A DNA stretch of 64,000 nucleotides from Aedes albopictus (Eukaryota > Arthropoda > Insecta > Diptera > Culicidae). The notes under the pieces are model-generated. The model did not search any database and was not told where the DNA came from. It saw only the letters and a program-made list of their open reading frames with translations. Shown here one piece after another: positions 43,002 through 53,504 of the stretch; positions within the stretch are counted from its first letter, which is position 1, and every line of letters starts with the position of its first letter. The DNA lies in NCBI RefSeq assembly GCF_035046485.1, contig NC_085138.1:449167204-449231203 (forward strand), in the 5' to 3' direction. The translations under genes and the position numbers were made by a program.

Positions 43002-43959
43002 GTACCGTAAAATGGGGTATCTTTGATAATGCGGGTAACTTTGATAGTGCGACAGGCATGGTATAGTTTATCTCATAACTATGATTCCTTCAATCAGTTA
43101 AGAAAAGGCAAACGTAGATCAGAACTATACATATGAAAGTCCATCTTAAACGTATTTTCATGGAAACCGAGTTTATATTTAACTTCTTACGCCAAAAATA
43201 AAAATTGTTGATATTTTTATCATTTGTCAACCCCTTCAAACAATCTGCTGTATGACTTTGTTTCAACAATTTTTTCAATGAATGGCCTTTTATTCTCGGT
43301 AGATCCATCATGGTAGATTTCAAATCCGGACTTGAATCTCTTAACAAAGTGCGTTTTTAAAAACTGGATTCATTTTTGTAAATTGGGACATGAACCTCCA
43401 TACATCAATAAACGCCTAAAAGTATGCAATGCCCTTGTAATTTCATGTCTACTTTAATCGAAATTTGTTTATAAAACATTCAGTAACAATCCAAAAAAAG
43501 AGAATTCACCATGGATAGCATGTAATCATATGTTAGTGTACCGTTAAAAATGTATTTTTACAAAGATAATTATTTTTGATAGCTAAACTCACTGTATTTT
43601 TCAGTCAGTACTTAACAAACTCATTTCTATATGATGAATTTTGTAAAAAAAATCATATTTTGTCGTAAAAATTCAATCTAATATGTTCCACAAGGCTTCT
43701 TTCAACATGTTCATTCTTCTAAGATTGCAAGCTGTGATGAAATTTTAGGATTTGATGTGTTTTTCAGGCCACTATCAAAGTTACCCCAAAATGAAAATGT
43801 GATTCTCGCGCATATGAAAAATTAAAAGTCACCCAATATAATGGAAATTATCTGATCTTTCAATTGCAATTGATAACTGATACCCCAGTACATGTTTTAA
43901 AAATATTAAACTAGGGGAAATACTCTTACTTGATAAAATATTTAGAAAATTTGCTGAAA

Positions 43960-43963
43960 AACT
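43960..43963. repeat. Target-site duplication AACT (left)
   Basis: Matches 53465-53468 on the other side of the LTR element. A 4-bp duplication fits Ty3/gypsy integration. Confidence 0.85.
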
Positions 43964-45222
43964 TGTCACCTTCCCCAAAGAAGGTCGCATGAGATTGGAG
44001 ACAAAATAGGTTGAAAGATGGAACTGGCGGTACTGATCCCCATTGCCCACGTACCTACACCAGCCTTAAATCGGTTCGATTAGTGGAACCAGTCATGAAG
44101 CGTAATCGAGTCAATCCGTAAATAAGCAGAAGCATAAATTTTACATGCAATGAAAAAAGGGTGTATATTTAGTACTTACGTTTTTACTGCTTAACCTACT
44201 ACTAATCCTATGTTTAGTGTGTGTGTGGGCGTCAGTGTCTCGTGTATCCCGCGACGACTACTGGTTGCCCCGCCTGTGTGGACAGAAGTTCATTTGCCGG
44301 TCGCATACCAGCTATTCCAGCACTGGAGCTCCCAATCGATCGCGCCAAGGATCCAGTGGCACAGCTATCCCATGTTTGTTGGTGAATAAAAGGCCTAATA
44401 AGTAGACATGATTTGGTGCTTAGATTCTCCCCCAGATGCGCACAACACTTTAGGAATTGGTTCAGAAATTTGCCCTTACCGATCTCAAACACTCCATCAC
44501 TCTACTCCATTACTCCTTTCTGGAGCTGCATGCACGATATGGTGGAAATTTGTGTGGCTGAATAATGTAATCAAAAAATAGCATAAGCAAGGTTTTTCCT
44601 CCATAAAAGCCAATCACTTTTACCTTGCTCTAGGCCTGCCAGAATCACCATACTTCCACTGAAAAATCTCACTTGCTAACAAATTCTGTTCGATTCACAA
44701 AACGTTCTTCTACGGTCAGGCTAACTATCACCTCAACGTGTGTAAACTTTCGCGCGCGTTGTGCCTGCTTTGCGGTTAACCGAGAACTGGTGATCGAGTG
44801 CGATCCAACTGCTGATCAGTGTTGCAGAGCTGATGTGTGGGGACAGTATTCTCTTATCATTGCAGGGTGGTGATAAGAGCAGATGGACAGTAGAGAGTGA
44901 GATCTTAGAGAAGCGGGGCTTGCATGAGGGTTTCTGATACCGGTTTATGGGGCTTGTTGGCGGGAGATCAATGTATTCTGTGCATCAACGTGAACTTTTT
45001 CTATCGGCTCCTCCATATGAGTGTTGCCTTCAATGTTACTGCTAGTGGCTTGGGGCCTTGTTGGGGATCTCATTCAGGCATCGGTGGATATTGTGTTCTG
45101 TTGTATTGTTGTACGTGTTGTGTATTTGACATGGTAAGAAGGACCTATGCTTTCGTTTAATACGGCAACTTTAGGAGCAACATTGAAGCTCTCGCGAGGC
45201 CGTTGGCTGTGAGAAGGTTACA
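43964..45222 (-). repeat. 3' LTR, 1,259 bp
   Basis: Begins TG and ends CA, with no difference that I could see from 52206-53464. The short frames inside it are duplicated exactly in the other LTR and are not genes. Confidence 0.96.
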
Positions 45223-45240
45223 ATACCCCCACACCAGACT
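45223..45240 (-). promoter_or_regulatory. Putative polypurine tract
   Basis: On the minus strand GTGTGGGGGTAT immediately precedes the 3' LTR. It is only a short purine run (GGGGG) and is weaker than usual, but this is where a plus-strand primer is required. Confidence 0.5.
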
Positions 45241-46164
45241 GCAATATGGGAGACCATCCCAATATAGCAGTTTCTTTCTTACCATGAGCAATCCACTCAC
45301 ATGATCGACAATTGTCAACCTAGTAAAGTCGTGTTAGGTGTCGTCAAGTGTAATCAGTTAATCCACACAAAGCACATTCTTGTCAGGGCAAAATATTGAT
45401 ATCTCATATGCCAGTGGATGGTTGTTTACCAGATAGGCTATTGTTTTACTGGCTCGATTTCAGCTCAATCTGAGTTTGAACAATAGTGGCTCACACCAAC
45501 CAGGAATCGATCTGTGATCATTCGTGGTTATTCGTTGTGGCCATACAGATTTAGTTTACGTTTGGTTTATCTTTTCTCATTTCTCAGACAACTGAAAACA
45601 AATTTCTGCTTCGCTGAAGGGCCTCAAAATTTAGGAGAAAGGAAGTTAATCAAAATTACAGACATACAAAACTTCAACAAAAATTTCACTTACTTATCCA
45701 GACATTCTAAATCTACACATGATTCACACTATTTTTTCTCAATCAACATACTCAAAGACAGATATTTTATCCGTTTATTCTCGCATACGAACTTTCACGC
45801 GTATCGATCGAGTAACGCGATTACTCGATCGAGAGTCTCATCTACATTTGAATTTATTAGTACGCAAGTGCCCGATAGTCACAAAGTTACACACTCAAAC
45901 GCCACGAATCCTATTCAATCTTACGCAATCTCTCGGTTGTACACGAACTCTACACTTAATCTACGCGAACTCTCGGTTATACACGAACTCTACACTTAAT
46001 CTACGCGAACTCTCGGTGATCACCATTTCCTCGGACATTCAAAACGCAATCTAAATCTCTAATCATTCAAACGCACGCGATCCTCTTAGCTACACAAACA
46101 TAATTTTCACAATAAACTCAAGTAAACACGACGACATTCTCACGCATCTAATACTAAATCTCAC
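45223..46164 (-). other. Retrotransposon 3' untranslated region
   Basis: Between the pol stop and the 3' LTR there is no minus-strand frame suggesting an envelope. A 40-bp direct repeat (starting ACACGAACTCTACACTTAAT at 45941 and again at 45981) lies within it. The 161- and 111-codon plus-strand frames at 45514-46054 are antisense to the element and unlikely to be genes. Confidence 0.6.
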
Positions 46165-49100
46165 TTATTCCGGAATCAAATCTTGCGCCGCAAACACACC
46201 TATATTTCTTCCTTCCTCATCCTCCAGCTCATATGATGTAGCTCCTCTTCTAGCAATTATTTTACACGGAACATAAACGGGACCAAGTTTGGCTGAATAG
46301 TGGTCAACCGCACTTGAAATTTTAAAATTCTTTTTGTAAACTTTTTGACCAATGTTAAAAGTGGGTGGTAAACCCTTGTGTTTGCTATCGTAATTTTTTT
46401 TGTATTTCTCAAACTGTTTTTTGTTGTTTTTAATAACCTCTTCATAGACAGAACCTAAAGCTATTCTCCTCTGCTCGACGAATTGGTCAGTTGATGGATC
46501 AGAAGTGTGCCTATCTTGAAGATGGTCCCTTCCATCAACTGTCGACTCATAACCGTGCACAAGAAAAAAGGGTGTAAATCCCGTAGACGAATGCTTGGTG
46601 TTATTGATAGCAAACTCAATCTCAGGAATCTGAGAATCCCAGATGCGATGATCATTCTGGCAATATGTACGAATACAAGCAAGTATGACTCGGTTCACAC
46701 GTTCAACCGGGTTGTTTTGACAATGTCTTCTAGCATTTTTAAAATGATGGACATGAAATTTGGACAACAAATCTTGGAACTTATTTGCTAGGAACGTTAC
46801 AGCATTATCTGAGACTAACACTTGTGGAACACCAAATTTTAAAAACCAATCACATTTAATTATCTGAGTCAAACTGTCAACACTTATTTTCTTAACAGGA
46901 AACAAACGAACATATTTAGTGAACACATCCAGACAAACTAACAAGTCACTGTTTCCTGACTTACTACGAACAAAACCACTAATGTAGTCCATAGCGATCA
47001 TTTGGAACGGACGCGTTGCATCCTTCTGTTCTCCCATTGGAGGAATTGTGGCAATAGTCGAATGTTTGGACTGCTTGCAAGTGCCGCACTTAGACAAAAT
47101 CCTTTTAACATCGGTTTTCATCTTAGGCCAGTAATACTTTAGTTTAATTCGCTCTAGGGTTTTATCTGTCCCCAGATGCATTAGTTTGGCATGTTCCTCT
47201 TCAACTAGTTGCACCATCTTGTCAGGTGGTACAACCACTTTCCATTCCAGTCGGCCCATATCAAAATGAGATCTGGAAGTGACAAACTTGTATAAGTCGC
47301 CGTTTTCAATTTTAAAGTTCTGATACTTTTCTGGAGTGTCACTGACTTTCTTCTTCAAATCATTGTACCATTTCGAAGTGGAATTTTCAAAGATAGCACA
47401 TACAGCTCGACTCAGAGCATCACAAACCACATTATCACGCCCTTTCCTATGCTTGATGGTCATATCAAATTCTTGCAATTTTATTGACCATCGTGACAGT
47501 CTCGAACTCGGACGCCACTTTGAGTTGCAGATGAATGTTACTGCGGAGCAATCTGTTATTAAAGTAAAGTGTGAGCCTTCCACGTAGCATCTAAAATGCT
47601 CAATTGCTTCAAGAGCGGCTAAACCTTCCTTGTCGGTGGGCCCATATTTCTTTTCACAGGCACTGAGCTTTCGTGAGAAGTAGGCAATAATGTGCTCTTT
47701 ACCATCCAACTCCTGCGTTAGTATGCCTGCTATTGCCACATCACTAGCGTCGGTTTGAATAGTAAATTCTTTTGTCCAGTCGGGATTGGCTAAGACTGGC
47801 TCCGAGATCAAACATTCTTTCAGTTTGATAAATGCCTGTTCGGATTTATCATTCCACCTAATCTTCTTTGGCTTGCCTTTCAGCAAGTCAGAGATAGGGG
47901 CCGATATACCGCTAAAGTTCGGGATGAAGTTGCGGTAGTATCCCGCCATCCCTAAGAATCTGCGAATCTCCTTTGGAGTTTGCGGTCGAGCAAACTTGGA
48001 GATCGCAGTGACTCTTTCAGGGTTCGGCTGGTAACCGTTCTCTGAAAGAATAAAACCTAAATATTTTATTCTTTTCAGGCAGAATTTGCACTTAGCCAAA
48101 TTTACAGAGAGGTTAGCTTCTCTTAAGCAATCAGCGACTATTTTAAGATACTTAATGTGATCTTTGAAGGTTCTTGTTGCGATGATTATATCGTCGAGGT
48201 AAGAAAAAATAAATGGTTCGTAGAGCCCTTCTTTTAGAACTCTATCAAGGATCCGAGACATAGTAGCACTGCTATTGATAAGTCCAAAAGGTAGCCTTTT
48301 GTATTGAAAAAGACCCCTGCCAATAATCTTAAAACTCGTGAATTTCTTTGAGCTTTCCGCAAGCTTAACCTGCAGAAAAGATTCCTTCAGATCCAGAACC
48401 GAAAAGTAGCGATTCTTGCCTAAATTATTTAAAATTCTCATTGAGCTGGCTAGAGGATATGCATCTCTAACAGTTTTAGCATTAAGTTTACGAGCATCTA
48501 GGCAGAGCCTCATATCGCCATTTTCTTTGGTAACTGGTACCACTTGCAACGCCCAGTTAGAATTTGACGGTTCAATGATGTCCAAGTCTAACAAACGATT
48601 GATTTCAACATTGACTTTTTTTTGGATTGTAGGAGACCATGGATGGGGGTTCAAATGAATTGCGTTGCTATCAGTGAGCTCAATGCTATGCTCCATAACA
48701 TTGCAAGCTTCTAGAGTGCCAGGCTCTGATACTTTGAAGCTTTTCTTCACTGATTCTAGTAATTCAGTCTCTTCCGCATCGAGGATGTGAGAAGCTGGCT
48801 GAATTTCATTACTTGATTCCACATTACAAGTATTAAATTTATCAATCCCTTCAACGTCATCAAAAGTTAGCTTGATGTTGAAAAGTTTAAAAAAGTCCAT
48901 TCCTAAAATGCAACGAGTTCCAAGCTCAGGGACAACTAAACAGGGCAAAATTCTTGTTGTTTGATTGACTGTAAATGGAACGTCCACAAATCCATTGATT
49001 TGCATTGGTTCCCCACTGGCAGTTGAAATTTTGATGTCTTTGTCCAGATCTTGAATTTGCAAAAAGCTGGTTAAATTTCCAAAGTGTTCTCCAACTAATG

Positions 49101-49368
49101 ACACATTACTTCCACTGTCCAATAACCCGTGCAACTGAAATCCCAAAACGCTAAATTTCAAAAAATATCTGGCATCATTATCCAAGTTTACAAAAATTGT
49201 CTCAATTTGATGAAAATAACCAGCAAAGTTACATGGCTCCTCATGTTCATGTTCCTCAATGGGACAATCTGTATTTTTCTCAAATTTCGAAATGATTTGT
49301 TGAAATGTTTCAGTGGTTTGTGTGTTTTGACTCAAACCTGGAGGAATTTCTGAGGTTGGGAAAATCAC
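46165..49368 (-). CDS. pol: Pol polyprotein: protease, reverse transcriptase, RNase H, integrase
   Basis: This frame encodes the enzymes for copying and integrating the element. Counting 1,067 residues from the GTG codon at 49368, an aspartic protease active site (DSGSN) is at 84-88 and ILGMDF at 154-159. The reverse transcriptase has its first catalytic Asp at 326 (VLDLK) and YLDD at 390-393. RNase H has TDAS at 539-542, TDCS at 605-608 and CDALSR from 649. The integrase zinc site is H726, H731, C761, C764 and the catalytic triad is D794, D854, E889 (34 residues between the last two). A GPVYVP stretch near 1030 is a GPY/F-like C-terminal module. There is no ATG at the start. The frame is -1 relative to gag and open back through the slippery site, so I infer expression as a Gag-Pol fusion by frameshifting. 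No stops or frame breaks were seen. Confidence 0.95.
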   Translation of the reverse strand: MIFPTSEIPPGLSQNTQTTETFQQIISKFEKNTDCPIEEHEHEEPCNFAGYFHQIETIFVNLDNDARYFLKFSVLGFQLHGLLDSGSNVSLVGEHFGNLTSFLQIQDLDKDIKISTASGEPMQINGFVDVPFTVNQTTRILPCLVVPELGTRCILGMDFFKLFNIKLTFDDVEGIDKFNTCNVESSNEIQPASHILDAEETELLESVKKSFKVSEPGTLEACNVMEHSIELTDSNAIHLNPHPWSPTIQKKVNVEINRLLDLDIIEPSNSNWALQVVPVTKENGDMRLCLDARKLNAKTVRDAYPLASSMRILNNLGKNRYFSVLDLKESFLQVKLAESSKKFTSFKIIGRGLFQYKRLPFGLINSSATMSRILDRVLKEGLYEPFIFSYLDDIIIATRTFKDHIKYLKIVADCLREANLSVNLAKCKFCLKRIKYLGFILSENGYQPNPERVTAISKFARPQTPKEIRRFLGMAGYYRNFIPNFSGISAPISDLLKGKPKKIRWNDKSEQAFIKLKECLISEPVLANPDWTKEFTIQTDASDVAIAGILTQELDGKEHIIAYFSRKLSACEKKYGPTDKEGLAALEAIEHFRCYVEGSHFTLITDCSAVTFICNSKWRPSSRLSRWSIKLQEFDMTIKHRKGRDNVVCDALSRAVCAIFENSTSKWYNDLKKKVSDTPEKYQNFKIENGDLYKFVTSRSHFDMGRLEWKVVVPPDKMVQLVEEEHAKLMHLGTDKTLERIKLKYYWPKMKTDVKRILSKCGTCKQSKHSTIATIPPMGEQKDATRPFQMIAMDYISGFVRSKSGNSDLLVCLDVFTKYVRLFPVKKISVDSLTQIIKCDWFLKFGVPQVLVSDNAVTFLANKFQDLLSKFHVHHFKNARRHCQNNPVERVNRVILACIRTYCQNDHRIWDSQIPEIEFAINNTKHSSTGFTPFFLVHGYESTVDGRDHLQDRHTSDPSTDQFVEQRRIALGSVYEEVIKNNKKQFEKYKKNYDSKHKGLPPTFNIGQKVYKKNFKISSAVDHYSAKLGPVYVPCKIIARRGATSYELEDEEGRNIGVFAAQDLIPE

Positions 49369-49384
49369 CTCCTTTAATTTCCCC
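49358..49384 (-). promoter_or_regulatory. Predicted stem downstream of the frameshift site
   Basis: On the minus strand GGGGAAA (49384-49378) can pair with TTTTCCC (49364-49358) as a 7-bp stem including one G-U pair and a 13-base loop. Seven bases separate it from the slippery heptamer, a spacing usual for -1 frameshift stimulators. The loop holds GGAGG, which could pair with CCTCC just downstream as a pseudoknot. The pairing is my inference from inspection. Confidence 0.6.
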
Positions 49385-50933
49385 TTCTCTGGTTTTTTGC
49401 CTCACAAAATGGACATTCCTCGTAATGAAACTCAGGAAGCCCACATATGCAGCAAAATACATTGCGCCTTGAGAAACATTTTGTGAAATGATGACCAAAT
49501 CTTCTGCAATTGAAACAAATTCTTCGATCTGGAACTTTGTAGTGTCTCAAAATATCCTCTAAGGACAATTCCCTCCATCCTTCATTCGGCTGGTATTCCT
49601 GCTGAAAGTTTTGGTTACTGTTGTAGTTAGGGTTGTTTCTGGGTCTATTGTTCTGTGGGTTTGCATTTTGCTGTGAGCTGTTTTGATTGTTTCTACTATT
49701 GCTTTGACTGGGTTGCTGAATTCGTTGTTGATTATTTTGATTATTGTTGGTTGCTGGGGGTCTGACATTGGAATTGTTGGGATTGCTATTGGAATTCACT
49801 TCATTAATCTTTTGATTTTCAAACGAAAGCACAAATTTGTTCATGATTGATTCATTGTTGTTATCAATCCGAGTGCACAGTTGTTCTAAAGTGTGCAAGT
49901 CCTTGACGTCTACTAAGGCCAGTCGGTCTCGGTAGATGGGCCTCATTGTGTGCCACATTATATCAAATTTGTCTTCTTCAGACATTGGAGTAGTTCTGCA
50001 CAAAAAGAACTGTTCCATTCGAACTAAAAAGTTCGAGAATAATTCAGATTTCGCCTGGAACATTGAAAATGAGCGAACTTTCACATAGTGATCAATGTTG
50101 CTCGGTAAGAACTGGTGCCTCAAGGCTTGTATAAAGTAATCCCAGTTTTTGTTGCGTAAGGTCGGCCATTTTGCAACAAACCAATCTTGGGCAGGCCCAA
50201 CTAATAGAAAATGGGCTGATTCAAACAATTCCTCTTTGGACATTTTCTCCGAGTGAGCAAAAAATTCCACTCTACGAAGGAACAGATTCAAACCAATTCC
50301 ATTGTCATTGCCGGCATACTTGATTGGCCATTGTGAAACCGGAAGTGATTTTCTGCTATGTGAAGTGTTGCTAGGAAGGTTAAAAAATAAAGGGTTATTT
50401 GACAAAGCATGATTTGAAAACTGAGATTTTATGTTAAATCCCGGTGGAAGAAATTCAACCGAATGATTTTCATCCTCGACTAGTACCACATCAGGATCAA
50501 AATTCAAATCCAAATCTGGAGCACCATTTTGCTTTTGATTTACCGGTGATTTATCGGAGGAGATCTTTTTCTTAGTACCCGTGTACTTTTCAAGCGATCT
50601 CATTTGTTCGCGATTACTAACAAAATTTGCACTGTGATTTGCGTTTTCACGTGGAATTACCGGCGGCGGCGGCGGAGAAGGAATCCTTTGCCTCTCCTGT
50701 TCTGCATTATTATTACGCGCGCGGCTATCACGATCATTTTCCTTTACCGAATCCGTAGTTTGTTTCGCTTTCTGCTCGTAAACCTCATTCAATCTGTCCC
50801 GAAATGTGGGAGAGATTGTGAGCCTTCGTATTTCACGCTGACTCATTTTGCTAATGCTCATCACCGGACTGAATTCTTCCTCAAAATCAACTAAATTATT
50901 CGGAATATTTTCACTGTCTACGCTCTGCGCCAT
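49374..50933 (-). CDS. gag: Gag structural protein
   Basis: A protein of 519 residues starting at an ATG. Residues from about 215 to 330 (the FLRRVEFFAHSE to MEQFFLCR region) resemble the capsid-like retrotransposon Gag domain, with the typical GPAQDWF-type motif. About 380-450 is strongly Asn/Gln-rich. A CCHC zinc knuckle (C-x2-C-x4-H-x4-C) is at 473-486, and a second Cys/His cluster (C-x2-C-x5-H-x3-C) at 494-507. Gag would assemble the particle and bind element RNA. Near the end the codons GCA AAA AAC put the slippery heptamer in the correct phase. The stop TAA is at 49376-49374, ten bases after the predicted stem begins on the 5' side. No break is seen. Confidence 0.93.
   Translation of the reverse strand: MAQSVDSENIPNNLVDFEEEFSPVMSISKMSQREIRRLTISPTFRDRLNEVYEQKAKQTTDSVKENDRDSRARNNNAEQERQRIPSPPPPPVIPRENANHSANFVSNREQMRSLEKYTGTKKKISSDKSPVNQKQNGAPDLDLNFDPDVVLVEDENHSVEFLPPGFNIKSQFSNHALSNNPLFFNLPSNTSHSRKSLPVSQWPIKYAGNDNGIGLNLFLRRVEFFAHSEKMSKEELFESAHFLLVGPAQDWFVAKWPTLRNKNWDYFIQALRHQFLPSNIDHYVKVRSFSMFQAKSELFSNFLVRMEQFFLCRTTPMSEEDKFDIMWHTMRPIYRDRLALVDVKDLHTLEQLCTRIDNNNESIMNKFVLSFENQKINEVNSNSNPNNSNVRPPATNNNQNNQQRIQQPSQSNSRNNQNSSQQNANPQNNRPRNNPNYNSNQNFQQEYQPNEGWRELSLEDILRHYKVPDRRICFNCRRFGHHFTKCFSRRNVFCCICGLPEFHYEECPFCEAKNQRRGN
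49392..49398 (-). promoter_or_regulatory. Slippery heptamer A AAA AAC for -1 frameshift
   Basis: On the minus strand the gag codons read GCA AAA AAC, giving the canonical X XXY YYZ heptamer in phase. The gag stop follows 15 bases later. Slipping back one base enters the pol frame, which is open across this point. Confidence 0.82.
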
Positions 50934-52190
50934 TAGTGTCCTTTCACTTTAATTGCACTTTTCTTCTCTTTAATAACCGATACGATTAATTATCGAATGA
51001 TTTTATTAAACGATTACTTCTTATCTGCGATACGATTACTTTTGTTCACTATACGATTACGTTTGAGATCGGCCAATCTATTCACTATCCTGAAAACTGT
51101 GTGTGTGTAAAAGTATAAATTATGTAAGGAAGTTCAGTGAAATGTAAATGGAATTCAATACGATATAAAATAAATTCAAAATTTGTTTAAATTCAGCTTA
51201 ATTCTAATCTAATCTAATCTAATCTAATCTCACACTAACGCAGCCATTACTTGAATGCATCCTGGAAAATGAAGACTTTTCAGGTCTATCATTTTTCTTG
51301 TCTAATGGCCAGGCCAACTGCGCAGCATGTACCGCAGAGAAGATTTCAAGGGATAGAACGATTTCAACATAGTCAATATTTGAAAACATTCTACACCTTG
51401 AAATCGAGGGGAAAGATGGAAGCGTGGACCTCCCGTACCAAACGCTTCCAGAACGATATAGACATTTAAACATGTTCGCATGTATCAATATGATGATGTG
51501 TACGGTGATTTGCTAAAAAGATTTATTAGTGCGCCAGCTATGATGGTAAGATTCACTGAAAAGAGAATAAAGGATTAGTAAATAAATACTAGATAAGATA
51601 TAAGTGATACGCTCGTCACAGTTACTATTTTTCAAAATTATACAGTAAAATTACCTGAATGTCGCTAAAACAAAAGGATTATTAGCAGTTAAAAACAAAA
51701 CATAAACATAACAAAAAATACATCAAACTTTAATCTGCAATGCTACCACTTTAGGCAGGAAAATAGCAAGATTAAAATTTGATGCAATGTGGTAGATCTT
51801 ACACCGCAACGCACCGTTCTAAGGTGATCTACCCACGTTACGGGACAAATGTTTAAATTCAGCTTAATTCAATATTAATTTCATTTAGTTGATAATTTAA
51901 TTCATTGTGCTAAAAACTATTATTCTATTTACATATGTACAACTTCTTGCCAAAAGTTCAAAAAGATTGCAAGAATTCATTTTCTAATTTCTTCAAAATG
52001 ACGACTTCAGAAATTCAATATAAAATTAAAAATGGACTTAATCTAAAGAAATCTAAAAAACTATTATGTACATATTTACAAAGCCATCCACCATTGCATA
52101 TGAAATTTCAAAAGCTGCTTTATAATAAGCGAATGACTCCATGCTAGAAAAACTTCGTCAAAATTGGTTATCCACTGTACAGTAACATTT
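50934..52190 (-). other. Retrotransposon 5' leader
   Basis: About 1.26 kb between the primer-binding site and the gag ATG. It contains four AATCT-type tandem units near 51210-51230 and no supported frame. The 89-codon minus frame at 51219-51488 has no recognisable domain. Confidence 0.65.
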
Positions 52191-52203
52191 ACGTTGGGCG
52201 CCA
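52191..52203 (-). promoter_or_regulatory. Primer-binding site, tRNA-Lys type
   Basis: Two bases inside the 5' LTR the minus strand reads TGGCGCCCAACGT, complementary to the 3' end (ACGTTGGGCGCCA) that I recall for insect tRNA-Lys. Reverse transcription would start here. Confidence 0.85.
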
Positions 52204-52205
52204 TT

Positions 52206-53464
52206 TGTCACCTTCCCCAAAGAAGGTCGCATGAGATTGGAGACAAAATAGGTTGAAAGATGGAACTGGCGGTACTGATCCCCATTGCCCACGTACCTAC
52301 ACCAGCCTTAAATCGGTTCGATTAGTGGAACCAGTCATGAAGCGTAATCGAGTCAATCCGTAAATAAGCAGAAGCATAAATTTTACATGCAATGAAAAAA
52401 GGGTGTATATTTAGTACTTACGTTTTTACTGCTTAACCTACTACTAATCCTATGTTTAGTGTGTGTGTGGGCGTCAGTGTCTCGTGTATCCCGCGACGAC
52501 TACTGGTTGCCCCGCCTGTGTGGACAGAAGTTCATTTGCCGGTCGCATACCAGCTATTCCAGCACTGGAGCTCCCAATCGATCGCGCCAAGGATCCAGTG
52601 GCACAGCTATCCCATGTTTGTTGGTGAATAAAAGGCCTAATAAGTAGACATGATTTGGTGCTTAGATTCTCCCCCAGATGCGCACAACACTTTAGGAATT
52701 GGTTCAGAAATTTGCCCTTACCGATCTCAAACACTCCATCACTCTACTCCATTACTCCTTTCTGGAGCTGCATGCACGATATGGTGGAAATTTGTGTGGC
52801 TGAATAATGTAATCAAAAAATAGCATAAGCAAGGTTTTTCCTCCATAAAAGCCAATCACTTTTACCTTGCTCTAGGCCTGCCAGAATCACCATACTTCCA
52901 CTGAAAAATCTCACTTGCTAACAAATTCTGTTCGATTCACAAAACGTTCTTCTACGGTCAGGCTAACTATCACCTCAACGTGTGTAAACTTTCGCGCGCG
53001 TTGTGCCTGCTTTGCGGTTAACCGAGAACTGGTGATCGAGTGCGATCCAACTGCTGATCAGTGTTGCAGAGCTGATGTGTGGGGACAGTATTCTCTTATC
53101 ATTGCAGGGTGGTGATAAGAGCAGATGGACAGTAGAGAGTGAGATCTTAGAGAAGCGGGGCTTGCATGAGGGTTTCTGATACCGGTTTATGGGGCTTGTT
53201 GGCGGGAGATCAATGTATTCTGTGCATCAACGTGAACTTTTTCTATCGGCTCCTCCATATGAGTGTTGCCTTCAATGTTACTGCTAGTGGCTTGGGGCCT
53301 TGTTGGGGATCTCATTCAGGCATCGGTGGATATTGTGTTCTGTTGTATTGTTGTACGTGTTGTGTATTTGACATGGTAAGAAGGACCTATGCTTTCGTTT
53401 AATACGGCAACTTTAGGAGCAACATTGAAGCTCTCGCGAGGCCGTTGGCTGTGAGAAGGTTACA
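52206..53464 (-). repeat. 5' LTR, 1,259 bp
   Basis: Same length and, as far as read, same sequence as 43964-45222. It should hold the element's promoter, but I do not see a clear TATA box. Confidence 0.96.
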
Positions 53465-53468
53465 AACT
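53465..53468. repeat. Target-site duplication AACT (right)
   Basis: Pairs with 43960-43963. It is followed directly by the right part of the interrupted inverted-repeat element. Confidence 0.85.
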
Positions 53469-53504
53469 ATCAAAGTTACCCGTTTTACGGTAAGTTTTAC
53501 GGTA

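Larger units (their letters stand above)
43964..53464 (-). mobile_element. Full-length Ty3/gypsy LTR retrotransposon
   Basis: This 9,501-bp element is on the minus strand. In order it has a 5' LTR (52206-53464), a tRNA-Lys primer site (52191-52203), a leader of about 1.25 kb, gag (49374-50933), a -1 frameshift signal (49392-49398), pol (46165-49368 plus upstream codons in frame), a 3' region of about 0.94 kb, a weak polypurine tract and a 3' LTR (43964-45222). The domain order protease, reverse transcriptase, RNase H, integrase is that of Ty3/gypsy rather than Ty1/copia. There is no env-like frame. The LTRs look identical and AACT flanks the element, so it is young and could be active. The leader contains the tandem AATCTAATCT near 51210-51230. 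Confidence 0.96.
43003..53504. mobile_element. Inverted-repeat element split by the LTR retrotransposon
   Basis: The left end carries TACCGTAAAATGGGGTATC and GGGTAACTTTGATAGT. The right end, beyond the retrotransposon, carries ACTATCAAAGTTACCCG and two copies of TTTTACGGTA (ending at 53492 and 53504). Without the 9.5 kb insert the element would be about 1.0 kb. It has no transposase frame. A further GGCCACTATCAAAGTTACCCC near 43768 shows the motif is repeated internally. Confidence 0.72.

Noticed and set aside
44217..45160. Short frames in the LTRs (also 52459-53402) as duplicated genes
   Set aside because: They are identical because they lie in the two LTRs. They have no domain and no consistent strand.
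45514..46054. 161- and 111-codon plus-strand frames near the pol end, as a possible env
   Set aside because: They are antisense to the retrotransposon and contain a 40-bp direct repeat. There is no membrane or envelope-like feature on the coding strand.
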